Origin: Aptenodytes patagonicus
Lineage: Eukaryota; Chordata; Aves; Sphenisciformes; Spheniscidae
Assembly: GCF_965638725.1 (NCBI RefSeq)
Contig: NC_134953.1
Coordinates: forward strand, 10,253,001-10,317,000
Direction of reading: 5' to 3'
Length of the DNA stretch: 64,000 nucleotides
A program made the translations under genes and the position numbers. The notes under the pieces are model-generated. The model made no database searches. It was given only the letters and a program-made list of their open reading frames with translations, and had not been told where the DNA came from. Position 1 is the first letter of the stretch, and every line of letters starts with the position of its first letter. Of this stretch, positions 11,001 through 22,600 are shown one piece after another.

Positions 11001-14000
11001 GAGGAAGAGGAAGGGAGCAAAATAAAACGTGGGTCCTTAATTGTGCAATTAGAATGAGCCGGTGAGGGAGTTCAGAGGAGTCTGTTACCATTATCCACAC
11101 ACAAACAGAAAAGTTCTCCCGCTACAGCAGACTCTTTCTGGAAGTCCATTCCCTAACATGAGAGCTGCTCGACCCTTCTAGAAATGGCTCTCAGTAGCAA
11201 TCGTAGCATTTTGTAACCAGCAGCCAAAGCAGTGCACGCAGAGTAATGACTGCTTCTTGGTGTTTACAAGATCAGTTCATGTCATCTTGATTGGCAGGTG
11301 CCTCATCAGTGCACACAAGGAACAGAAAAAGCCCTGTGAAAGTCTCTTTTTCATCTGAGCTGGTAAAACAGTCAGCGAAGTTTCACACCGGCAGTGCAAC
11401 TCGTGACACCAACAGTTAACTCTCTGAAAACAAAACAATCTATATCCATCGCTGTCAAAGGCAGCCCTTTCCTTTGCAGAATCCCCTCCTGCCCAACACA
11501 TGCAAACAAAATCCACTGTCTTTTCAAGCCTCGCTGAGCAAGAATGCACACAGCTCTTTCTGAACAGCATCCATGAGCAAAGATATGTGGGAACTACTCA
11601 GTGCTGATGGAATATCCCTGCACACAACATGTCCCGAGGCCAAAACAACACACAAGTTTGTTAGTTTTTCCACAAGACCTGCTTCTTCCCTCTTGCCAAC
11701 ACTTGGGTCCATCAAATCTTCTAACAAAGTGACTTGAGGCACCACTCCTTTGGAGCCTGTTCCGCTGTGGATTCCTCAGCTGTCTCCCAAGTTTACAAGC
11801 AGAGATTTCATTTCCCGGTCTTAGCTCCCCAAACATGCTAAGGTATTTCTTCCTCCATGTACATCAACGCTACAAGGGCAGATGGAGCCCTGGAGAGCTG
11901 GAGCACATCTCTCAACCCAAAGCATTGTCTTTCCTCTTCCCTCTGCATTTCCAGTACCCCTCGCTTCTAGCTTAGACTTATTTCATTGCTTCCTTTTTGG
12001 TAGGAAACAACCCCTGCTGCAGGTTTAGCCCGATGTGCCGTGCATCACCTCCTACAGGCACCACTGGGCACTCTGCAGAGCCATCATCCTCCCTCTGCTT
12101 CATGACACTCTGTCAAAGGCTCATTTACTCTGTTAGTGCCTTTACAGGCTTCCCACCCTGATGAAGCCCGTTCACTTTCCCCATCTCCTCTTGCCCATTT
12201 TCTCCATCTGGTTTTACCTAGCGGTCTATTGCTCTCGACTCCCCTTATCACTCCTAGAGCTGACCTCTCTCAGGACATCCCTTCCTTCACCAGCTTGACC
12301 GCTGTCATTGACAAATCCAGGTGATAAAATGAATATTGACCCCTGCTCTCTCTTCCTTCCGTCACCCATTTTGGTCTCTCCTGCAGTAGGTTGGGGGCGG
12401 GTCGTTCTTTTTTATCAAGCTTGTTGCATTGCCACCCAGGAAATATCTCGCCCAAGGCTAAATGATGCCCTACCCAAAAGGAATCTTTAAAGGTGCTGAC
12501 ACCTACGTGCTTAAACGTGTTCCAGGGGTTCTGAAATCCACTGTACAGATAGCGCGCTGCAGTCACAGACACATTCACCTGTGCATTAACAACTCAACGT
12601 ACATTTAACACCGTAGCCCTGTTATACACAAGCAGTGACACTTCGGGAAGCTAGGAGTAAGTAATTGATGGTTGGATAATTCCTTTTTGTTCATCAAAGT
12701 AGCAGCAGACAGGATTTTAAGTCATCCCATCCCAAAAAGCACCAAACGTTTTTCCCATCATTACTGCAATCCTTAAACCGTCTGAGGAAAAACAAGCTAC
12801 TTCTGGAGTATTTTTGAGCTGTCGTCAGAGACAAGCTGTGGGAGGCAGGGGGAGAAATCGGTCTTATCTGGAAGTATGAATTTTGGCTTGACCACTGGTT
12901 CCCAAACTGAGGCATGTGAAACTGGTGTTTCATTACTTCACTTAAAATCCGTTTTCAGGGTTCATACAGGAGTCAGTTGTGCTTGGAAAGCGTTGAGCAA
13001 AGCTTGGTGATCTCTGCCAAGGTTAAGCAGGAGGGCATGGGAACACCTTTGGAGAAGCATCTCTTGAGTTCAAAATTCTTAAAGATAAATCTACTGGTCT
13101 TTCCAAAGAATTTTTTGCTGTAGGAAAAAATGTCTTAAATATTTTTTTTCTCTTTCCCCAAAGGGATGGGTTGGGGAAGGAAAACATTTCTCCAAGCCTC
13201 TGCTATGAGACAAAGATGGGACAGTTGCGTTTACCTGTTCACCCACAGGCCTCCTTTACAGAGCCTGATAGCATATGCTACCTGAGTTTAGGCTGTTTCA
13301 CAACAGTGGGTAGAATTTAATGAATTTGTCAAAAAAGCAGAGATGCTGCCTCATGGAGAATTGCCTTAAAGAAGTTTCCCAATCACAGTTTCTGCACAGG
13401 TTTCTGTACATAGATTTAGCTGTAGTAGCATCTTCATCCAAATCACACACCTGGCTATGGCACAGAACATGCAGATATTTCCCTTCGTTAGGCAAGCAAT
13501 ATTTGAAATTAGGTTTGTCTTACATGTCACTCTCTAGATCGTTAAAACCAGGAATAGTGATTTCCTTTTTCATTATTTATTTCGCTATACATATCCTACA
13601 AAAACGTGGTACATTTCAGATTCAAAGGTGGGTGTTTGATCACTTTCTGGTAGTGAGATAAACAGAAAAAAAAATTTCTCAACTAAAAAAAAAAAATCAA
13701 CTTTCAGCTAAGCAATTCAAATTACTAAAAATGATTCTGCAGAGTCCAAATGCAGAACTGAAGTAACCTAATAGCATCTCTTCAACATTTTATTATAAGT
13801 GTCTCCAATTCTTGCAGGTAAATGGGCGTCTGTCTCTGTAAAACTGTCAGATCTCTTTTTAAAACAAACAGTAGGTAATGTTCACTAATTCACCTGCCAC
13901 TCGGACATTAGAAGGGAAATGAGGAGAAAATTTCCATTTCATTCTTGTAGCTACCCCTCTGTAGCAAAGCAAGAAAAGCCCCACGCTAAGCTAATAACGT

Positions 14001-15216
14001 AATCCATTTTTCTCAGCCCCACAAAGCGATACGGCTAAACCAAGACTGTAGTGATTCAGAATGAAAAAATAGCATAAAATGAACTCAAAGGGAGCATTAC
14101 ATCTCTAGCAGCCCGGAAAACCACCATGCCTTGTCTAGTGCTTTAGTACATCACACAACTCCGAAATTTCTGAGACAAACCTTTGGGAAATGAGAATGAG
14201 CAGCCACAAAAGCTTCCTTGAGTTCAGCCTCACATGATGTTCTCAGCCACGTTTAGAAGAGTCTCAGAAACAGTTAGTCCCTATAGCTCTCAAAATTTTT
14301 CGGAAACCAAGTAAAAGCTTGCCGCACACAGCCTTCAGAAAAAAATGTCACAGCGCGGTGCCTAATTGTAGCATGTATTTCTAGTTTGGTCAGCTTGTTA
14401 GACAGAACTACTAGAGACTGGTCGTTTTCGCCCAGACCCAGCATAGTATTTCAAGTTTATAGGGCTTAAGTCTATGCTTTGGTGAACTGGAATCTATCGA
14501 GGTAACTGCTGCATCGTATGGGTAAGCATGTCTCACAATATTAGAAGAGTTTATTTCCAAATTAGGACTATTTCGTACCAGAAGCCCCCCTAAAAGAACA
14601 GTCCTGTAAAATTACGTGTTTTGTTTATTGCACGAACTCCCAATTCTAAAACTGCATGTATTTTCTGGAATGCTGTAGCCACGCGACGCCAGCTGAAGGA
14701 TAAGTATGAACTTGTATAGTTATGCTTTGGAACGCTCCAAGCCCAAGGTCTTGAAGGAGATCTTCCGTACAGAAAGTACGGGAAGTTCCTATGGGTTTGT
14801 TTTCCACAAGAAGTGAAGCCTCGGCATGGTAGAACCTCCAGAGACTGTTCTGTATTGTCTTACTAGGAGCTGGCGAGAAAATTAACCTATCAACAAGCCA
14901 AAAACGCTGGTAGCAACGAACATCACCTCCCTTGCTCCCGACAGATGAACCCTTGGTTTATTGCAAAAGCCTTGCACCATGGCAAATACACTGATGAAAA
15001 CGAAGGCTGTAATTGATACGGGGCTGGGGGCAAATGATACCGTAACAGCAAATTTGTCTCCAGAGGCTTGCCTTTGAAATAGGTTAGCCCACCAGATAAA
15101 CCAACTTTTTCTTATCCCTTTCCCAATTGAGTTTCTGCCCTTTAAAGTGATTCTCTCCAAGAACTGCTTGAATTTACTGGAACTGCACAAAGCCTTCCAG
15201 ATTCATGGGTTCTCCC
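8018..15216. other. Intergenic sequence between TLL2 and TM9SF3
   Basis: No gene is recognised here. Open frames on both strands are short, overlap each other and match no family I know. The sequence goes from moderately GC-rich (8-12 kb) to AT-rich (above 13 kb). The only identified insertion is a decayed CR1 fragment at about 10.3-10.6 kb. Regulatory elements for TLL2 may lie here but cannot be picked out from a single sequence. Confidence 0.6.
10325..10560 (+). mobile_element. Ancient decayed CR1 3' fragment
   Basis: The stretch resembles the 3' portion of old CR1 copies. AGGAAGATTTAGGTTT is followed at the right spacing by AAGCTTTCTAGCAGT, then CTAGAGCAGATTGCCATGAA, then a block ending GTAGGTTTTTTAAGAGGAACG and GTAGACAAATATCC. 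These correspond in order to the CR1 segments encoding LDVRKNFL, the WNRLPRE region and the FK-rich C-terminus. The frame is broken by many substitutions and small indels. This was judged by eye; boundaries and subfamily are uncertain. Confidence 0.65.
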
Positions 15217-15251
15217 TTTTTTTTTGTTTTTTTGTTTTTTTGTTTTTTTGT
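15217..15251. repeat. (T7G)n simple repeat
   Basis: A run of T is interrupted by a single G at 8-bp spacing, about four units, giving an A7C-type repeat on the minus strand. It lies between the probable end of the TM9SF3 3'UTR and the intergenic region. Confidence 0.9.
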
Positions 15252-15523
15252 TCCACATGCCATAACCCAAAAATTGAAGAAAAAATTCAGAACCGCAGAA
15301 CTAGTCATAAAAATAAATACTGTAACAGCCCCTTCCCCAACCGAAAAAGCACCTCCTGGATAAAACTGCGAGATGTGAGGAACTACTTGCAGAACTCGCA
15401 TGCAGGTGTCTCCTCAGAAAATTAGGAGAATTTTCTCACTGAAGCTATTTAGCAAAAAGCAAATGTTCCTTTGCAAGGCTCATTTCTATACTTCTGCCTT
15501 TGGAAAACAAATGGCATCCAAAC

Positions 15524-15544
15524 TTTTTTTTTTTTTTTTTTTTT
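15524..15544. repeat. T21 homopolymer (A21 on minus strand)
   Basis: Twenty-one consecutive T lie on the plus strand. On the minus strand this is an A tract, downstream of the TM9SF3 coding end. An AATAAA on the minus strand lies at 15610-15615, but it is 65 bp away, too far to be the poly(A) signal of a retroposed tail ending here. Most likely a simple-repeat tract. Confidence 0.8.
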
Positions 15545-17833
15545 GAGAAAAGATGCTCCTGAAGAATGCAAGCCATAAATGGCGCTGCTTCAAAATCTTA
15601 AAACATGGCTTTATTCCAACAGAGGTCCAACAACAGCAGTGGCTTTCGTGACTTCAGTGCTAACCCTGGTCGGAGATACTTGTTTTTAGACAGCAGCAGT
15701 GCTGATAGCCATTGCAGGACCGCTGCTACCACAGTGCATTTACCCAGAGAAGATCCAAGCGTTCCAAAAATGGAATCCTTCTCCAACCTAGAAGTTCCAA
15801 CCGACTTTTAAAGTGAACCACAAGCTGCACAGTTAAGAACTAATTCAAGATAAGAGGACCCCTCAACTCTAGCTCCAACTATTCAGTTTACCTGTCCACA
15901 GACTGGGGAGGAGACTTGTTTTTCCCTAAGCTTATGCTTTTTGGACACATTCCAGTGGAGAAATTGCTGATGCACTCGCAGTTACGCAATTCTGCTGTCT
16001 TCAGCGAAGCGGTGTATATATACTTCGTTGGGCAAATCTGGCTAGATGCTTGCTGGTGATGCTGAAGCCAGAGCAAAGTGCAACTTTCTCATTCGTGTTA
16101 CCTCTGCAGTAATGACAGTGATAAGAATGCGCTATCAATTTTACCCGGTTTTAGCACCAAAAGTGTAAAAAGTATTAGGGTTTTGGTTTTGTTTGTTAAC
16201 CTGCAACTTGTGAAAGAAATACACCTAGACTGGCATACAGAAAACAATTTAATTGTGTGCCCTTTACACGCTTCGGAATGTAAGTCTGGAGAGGAATTAA
16301 TAGACACTGTTGCTTCAAAACATTCAGACATCAAAAAAGAGCATAACGTAACGTTTATTTACAGTCTCCATTATCTCCAATCCAGCGTTCACCACTTTTC
16401 ATACATGAAGTACCAGAGGTGCTTTCTATATGCACTCTGCCTCAATTGAAAAGATTCACAATTTTATTTATCTAAAGCATTTGATCAAGACTGGCGATTG
16501 CCACGCAACTATTTACCCAGTTCTCCGGCCTCTGTACCAGAAGTGGGAAGGGAAGCACTGAGCGGCCAACTGAAGAGTTATCAAAAAGCTTCAATTCAAG
16601 AACCAGAAACTCCTAAGAAACAACCATGGAAAGAAGAGTGTTGGCTGTAAGATCTTTATTTCTTCCATAAAAGAGGAAGGACTACATCATCTAAGCAGAG
16701 AGCTTCCGAATTCTGTTAAGCGAGATGGTTCAAGCTATATCCACAGTTTTTGGGGGGCAAATAAATAGCCTTGCCCCAAACAGCAACCATAAAGACAAGC
16801 TGTTGAAAACTGGTCACATTTTGCACTCCTTCAGAAACCGAAAGGAAGGGGGAAAACAAAGCAACCCCCCAACTTACTCGCGTGCTAGGGTAGAAGTATA
16901 AAAATGTCAATTATTTAAACACCGTACTTCTCCAGAGGAACGTGCTTGCAGAAACAAAAGCAATGCCTGTGCAGTAAGTATCTTTTCAATGTCACTTTAA
17001 AAGCTATACAATCCTATCTGGATATGCAAAAGCTAATAATGCCAGAGGATAGAGAAAGCAAGTAGGCAGCCCACCATTCTGTGGCATTAAAAAGTGATTA
17101 AATGAAATTCACAAACGGTTTAGTGACATTTCTGATAGACTAATCACATAGCAGTGCTCTAAATAGAGAAAACAGACCCATTATCAAAATATGCCCTTTA
17201 AAAAACTTGCATCTCGGCGGAGTACTTAATGTATTTATTGTGTGAAGATAATGGCTTCTCACTTCAGATTTAGAAGAACATGGATGAAAAGAGGGCTTCC
17301 CACAGCCGTATGCACTAGCAAGAACTAGTACAAAACCCATTCTTTGCTTTAAGTCTCCATGTTTCGGAACAAAGGAAAACTAACTGTTGACCCAGTTTAT
17401 AACCTCATCTTAAAATCAGCCTGTACTTTAAAAAAAAGAATTACCTTCTGTTAAACGGCAGTGTTCAGCTACAGACACCAACCATTCACTTGAAGCAAAA
17501 CTTAATTATTTTCTGACAGATTGGTTAAAATTGGCCAGGGAAATCAGAGCTGAAAGCTCAAATACTTTTCAGAAGCCATATACAGCAGGATGCATTGCTT
17601 CTCACCATTACCTATCAGTTCCGTTCCCCCAACCTCCAACCCGACCCTGCCAAAGCATGGTTGTTTCTCATTGTGGCTACTGCATTATCAGTGCTTTTTA
17701 TATAGAGACAATACAGTGCTAATCAATACAAATACTTTGCTCATTTTTTAAATTCAGGAAGTTGCCTTCCCCATGGCAGGTGCTCTATTTCAGACAGCCA
17801 CACTGATGAAAACATCCCTATATGGCAGATGCC

Positions 17834-17852
17834 AAAAAAAAAAAAAAAAAAA
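17834..17852. repeat. A19 homopolymer (U19 in the minus-strand transcript)
   Basis: Nineteen A occur on the plus strand, followed by CCAAACCAAAAAAACCC. If the TM9SF3 3'UTR extends this far, the mRNA would carry a long U tract. The length is likely to vary between individuals. Confidence 0.85.
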
Positions 17853-17964
17853 CCAAACCAAAAAAACCCAAGCCAACTGGCTGTCAGATCTGTCACAAAC
17901 ACATTCGGGATATTTCTAGCTAAATACAGTGCGTAATTAACAGTCATCTTAGAAAGACTTAACC

Positions 17965-17982
17965 TTTATTTGCCCATTTATT
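17965..17982 (-). terminator. TM9SF3: Candidate TM9SF3 poly(A) signals (paired AATAAA)
   Basis: Two AATAAA hexamers read on the minus strand (17977-17982 and 17965-17970), about 1.56 kb past the stop codon. A GT-rich segment (TGTGTTTGTGACAG) lies about 60-75 bp further downstream. Other minus-strand AATAAA sites are at 19177, 18746, 18273, 17234, 16655, 16463, 16354 and 15610, so alternative 3' ends are likely and this pair is only one candidate. Confidence 0.35.
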
Positions 17983-19261
17983 TCAGACCACGCTAACCCC
18001 CCCCTTTTCTCAGCACACTAGCTGGATCACAAAACAGATTTCTCCACAAACAATTCAGCCAAGAAGAATCTTTTTGGGCTGGTCATCCACTTTGGAGCTG
18101 TATTGTACAATACAGTTGTAAGCAAGTTCTGAATTCAAAGCATGGGGTTTTGATATTTGAAAACCAGACTAATATTGTATACAGAAACTGGCGTTCAGCA
18201 GTATTGCCTTCTCAAACATCTTCAATTGCAAACTCATCTATTTTCACAATCAGAACATTTTTGTCTGAAAAGTTTATTTTAGTTTTCTGAACACTGTAAA
18301 GCAACTGTGCTTTTGATGTTACACAAGTGTCCAGATAGGATTAACAAAAATTAAAATGTTCTAAATTACAAATTTAATTCCTGTAAGAGCTTGAGAAAGG
18401 AAATAGAACAGAAAAGCATGACATACACACATTGTGAAGAAACCCCAACTTTTCATGCAATGGCAGGCAAGATGTAAAAAGCCACCCAAATTCACACATT
18501 TTTACACCGAATCATCAGAAAAGTACTCTGTAGTAAATCTGTACATCCAAATACATTTGGGATCTACACCTAAGTTACATTATTTAATGTTATATACACT
18601 TATTACCCCTTGTATAATGTCTAAAGGAAAATCTTCATTCAAACCCAAACCAAAAAAAAAAAGCAAGACTAACTTGGAAAAAAGGAGAATCACTTTAGAC
18701 ATTCAGTTAAAATGTTGGTTTTGTTTTAATCTAGACCTCAAAGTGTTTATTAAAAAACAATCCTCTTCATTTAACATTTTGCTTTCTAACTGTACAGTAA
18801 ATTGCATTGCAGAGAACACATCCCGTCTTCAGACTGTATTTTCTTTGGATGGATTTAAGATGTAGCTGGATATTACTTTAAAGATAAATAAAGGGAAGTT
18901 GGTCCAACTAGAACAATAGCTGATATATTACATGCATATGGGTTTTTTATATATTTTTAAATTATTTTTTAAACAAATGAGTGTAGGGTATAGTTGGTAT
19001 CGCAAATAAACCAAAAAGCACCTGGAGTCAAAATATAAAACATACCTCCTATCCTGGCAATGGCAGTAAAAATCAGAAGAGTAATCTTTCTGGAACGGCA
19101 TTTTTACATAACTTAGAAATGTTAAGTACCAGGAAGACTACTAATCAAGTAGTTTTAGCAGCCAAGTTTCCCTCTTTTTATTGAATGGAACAAATGCTTT
19201 AAATAAACTGTTTGTCCTCTTCACTGAAGAGAGCTAGTCTATTCATCTTTAATGAGCTAGG

Positions 19262-19290
19262 TTTTTTGTTTTTTGTTTTTTTGTTTTTTG
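19262..19290. repeat. T-rich (T6-7 G)n simple repeat
   Basis: T6-T7 blocks separated by single G lie within the TM9SF3 3'UTR, giving a C-spotted A tract in the transcript. Confidence 0.85.
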
Positions 19291-19536
19291 GGAAGATTAG
19301 CCACGTACTGTAGTAATGCCTACTGCATATAATCCAAGCATTTGCTGTGAACAGTTGGAGAAAGCAGTCAGTAAGAACCTAGGATCAATGAAATAGATGT
19401 TACTTTAAGCCATCCACAAAATGGAGACCCATATAGTGCCCAGTGTTAAAACCCAAATCTCTTCTCGCGCTTTTTGTTGTGCAAGTTCATCCCCATGAAA
19501 ACAGGAACTGATCCATAGTTCAATTTTCTTATTTCC

Positions 19537-19604
19537 TTAGTCAATTTTCACATTAGTGTAGATTTTACGAACAAAGGCACTTGTTCCCATGTAACCAATA
19601 GCTC
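19537..19604 (-). CDS. TM9SF3: TM9SF3 exon 15, coding part (C-terminus, stop)
   Basis: Residues 568 (split) to 589: [20 protein letters not shown] then D and a TAA stop at 19539-19537. It completes the ninth helix and gives the short cytosolic tail. The last three residues, KID, fit the KXD Golgi-retention signal of the family. The acceptor is TTTTGCAG|GA. A 4.4-kb intron separates it from exon 14. Confidence 0.97.
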
Positions 19605-22600
19605 CTGCAAAATAAACCGAAAACGTTGAATGTTAGAGAGCTGATCATCAAAACAAGCCAGCAATATAAAACACACACACTTAAACAGAAAGTCACATAA
19701 AGCATGCACTCTGCACACAGAAAATTATTTACCTGCAATACTTGTTCTCAAACTCTAATTATCCATGCTCCCAGTGAATGTCTGGCAAGAACTCCCCTAG
19801 TCTAGCAATCTAAATCCATTAAGCCATCTTACCAAGAGGCCATGCTCACTTGGCCTCGATAAATATAGCAGCCCCCCTACTGCTGCCAATAACCGGATCC
19901 CTTTTTCTGAACAGAGGGTAAAAAACATACAATCACCCACTCTGCAGGGAAGGTGGATGGGAGGGCGGGTTTTTATTATAAGTTGCATGCCTTCTGGATG
20001 AGTGTTTTATTGGCAGATGGCTTTTTCCTTCCCACAAGGCACAAATAATAATAGATCCCCATCCCAGGAGTCTTAAACTCCAAGGAGGTCTGTACAAAGA
20101 GATTAAACTAGTAGCAGTTAGTAGTTAAAGGAAATTGCAACCTGTGGTTTTCAAATTAGTAAGAGTCATGAGCAGAGTATGCATTGTCACAGCAGTAATA
20201 AAAGAACAGGTCACTGAGTTTTTGATAGGGGCAACAGTTTATGCTAAACCCAAAATACTGCAGGACTAAGAATACCTAGAAAAATGAAAGAAATGCACTG
20301 GACCAAGACCTCTTCTGAGAAAGAGATTCAGCAACCTACCTGGTCAAACCCAGAACCTCAGGTTTGCCAGGCTCAGTAAATACTGTTGTGTTAGGATATC
20401 CGCAAGGAATACCCCAGTGCTGCTCCATCATCTCTTCCAAGCAAAATGAGAGTAAATCATCACGGAAGTCAGTTTGGCTAACTCTCAGGTTAGAGGTGAA
20501 GTTGAAAAATCAAGCAAGAATTAGAGAGAACTGCTGACAGGCTGCCAGAATAACACATCATAAAATATGGGAAGAAAAGGATAGAGAAGTGAGGGCCTAT
20601 AACTCAGTACAGATAAGAGAACTCCTAACATCAAACACTTGGATGCTCAGTAAAGAATCAACTCCAAACAGGTATTTTTGCCTCCCTGCAGCAATAAAGA
20701 AAATCCCAGAACAAAGCATGAATCAACATTTTCAGTGATCTGGGATGCACCAGACTTGCATAAGACGTGCTAAATACAAAAGCGTAAACAACGCTAAAAA
20801 ATTTCTGCCAAAACTTCAGTTTTCAATAACAATATAAAGTTTGTTTGCCTTTAGAAATTAAGGCCATACAGACCTGCAGCTAGCATTGCTGACTACAGAT
20901 TTATTCAGAACCTGGAGAGTTCTTTAAATCCTGGAGACTGCTCAGATAATTCATGAGGTCAGCCATTAAACTCACACAGAATTTTGGTTTTTAGATCCCC
21001 AAAAGCCCAACATTCATATCTAATCAGGAAATCTGCACAAAGCAAACCTGATGCATCGTTCTAATGCTATCGGAGTAGTAAAGAGCCTGTGGAGTCAGCC
21101 TCTGTGTTGCATAGCATTTCAAGCTGTATAAATATCATGACAACCGTTCCACTGGCCAGCAAATGAGGGATTTGTATTGCTAACTTGGACAAAGTAGAGT
21201 TCAATTAAACTAAATACAGCACACACAAGATCAGGTTGCTGCTTGCAAGCGTTAAGTGTGCTGAGGACGCAGCAGAGAAAAGGCCTGGCAGTTCAAGGAG
21301 AGACCAGTACAGCATTCTGACAGACCCAAGCATGGGCTGCGCAGAGGAGGTGACGTGAGCTTAGAGTCATATGGGAGCACACACAGATTTTTCTGTAGCC
21401 TGTCAAGAAACTCATCTTCTGTCTTATGCAGTAAATGGAAAAAAAATAATGGCACTGGACTCCTGTTTTAAGAGTCATCACGTTTTGCCTGTTAAAGCAG
21501 ACACTGCCAACAGATCCAATGCCCATTTTAGTTGCTAAACTCAGATACATTCCAGAACTTGTTCTCTGAGGGTTTCTCTAGCGATGTGATGCCAGATATC
21601 ACAGAGATTTGGGAGAACAAAGCACTAATTGTGTTTCGTTTGGGATCTAGAGAATGTGTGCATGAGATGGCAGTGAGGGGGAGGAGTAGAGAGGAGCAGT
21701 CACATGAGACCGCAAGCTCTCAACCCCATAAACAAATCATAACCTATTCTGAATCACAGGATTCTTATCCGTGAAGGCCACTAATGGCCAATACCCAAGG
21801 CAGGGGTTAAGCTTCAAGGCTACTTCACAGGCATTGAATAAAACATGGGGCAGAGAGGGGGAAACCCTAGACAATGACGACTAAAGAATGTCCTCCTGAA
21901 ACAAATGCAGGACAGTTGGCTCATTTGAATAAAAAATCCATAGTAAAGGGAATGATTTTATTTATTATAAATATCATCTGATAAGGTGTTTAACTTGGTT
22001 ATGGCCTCTATAGGCTTAGCAGAAATAGACTGCAAGCATATTTCAGCAGAACGACAAGCTTTTATTTAAGAGAAAAATCCAAATAGTGAGGAAGAGCAAC
22101 CACAAAACAGAAGATTAATTCCCATCTATTACCTCAAACCAATTAACACTTACTACAGTTGTGACTTTGTAAGCACAGAACTTTTTTAAAAAGCCCTTCA
22201 AACATACTTACAGTATTTATCTGGATGCTGAAGTGTGGTATTGCAAGAGGCCTTTCTATACTACCTAGCTCCTAAGCTATCCATTGAGTTGGAGAATAAG
22301 TTTTATTCTTTTCTGTCACTAAGAGGGAAGCACGAGGAGCTCAAAAGGTTTGGGAGTTCTCATGGGCTCCCTACTGTCCAGTCCCAGAACCTAGATGCTC
22401 TGCAGAGGGCAGCAGACTTTGTGGATCAAAGCATCCCACTACACGCGGGATTTGAGTTCACTAGGCATTGTCAGGGGCACTAAAAACAGAGTTGGATGAT
22501 ACAAGCCTACAGAGAGTTTCCCTGTGGCTGCTTTGGACCCTAACTAGCTCGTCTCATATCCAACTGTGTGATACTGAACATGCCCATTCGCATGAGCATC

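Larger units (their letters stand above)
17965..19536 (-). other. TM9SF3: TM9SF3 3' untranslated region (minimum plausible extent)
   Basis: This AT-rich sequence directly follows the TM9SF3 stop codon. It has no conserved reading frame. It contains several minus-strand AATAAA hexamers, a Pumilio-type TGTATATA (minus strand, 18591-18598), a perfect 18-bp palindrome at 18098-18115, and a T/G simple repeat at 19262-19290. The true 3' end is unknown and could lie as far left as about 15.6 kb. The 143-codon open frame on the plus strand (18434-18865) is AT-rich and lysine-rich and looks accidental. Confidence 0.55.

Noticed and set aside
15524..15615. A21 on the minus strand with an AATAAA 65 bp upstream, considered as a processed retrocopy tail
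   Set aside because: The signal is too far from the A tract, no gene-like body precedes it, and no flanking duplication was seen.
16078..16449. 123-codon plus-strand frame downstream of TM9SF3
   Set aside because: No domain or homology that I recognise; cysteine/serine/leucine-rich composition typical of chance frames here.
18434..18865. 143-codon plus-strand frame opposite the TM9SF3 3'UTR
   Set aside because: AT-driven composition (Lys, Phe, Asn, Ser) and low-complexity lysine runs point to a chance frame.
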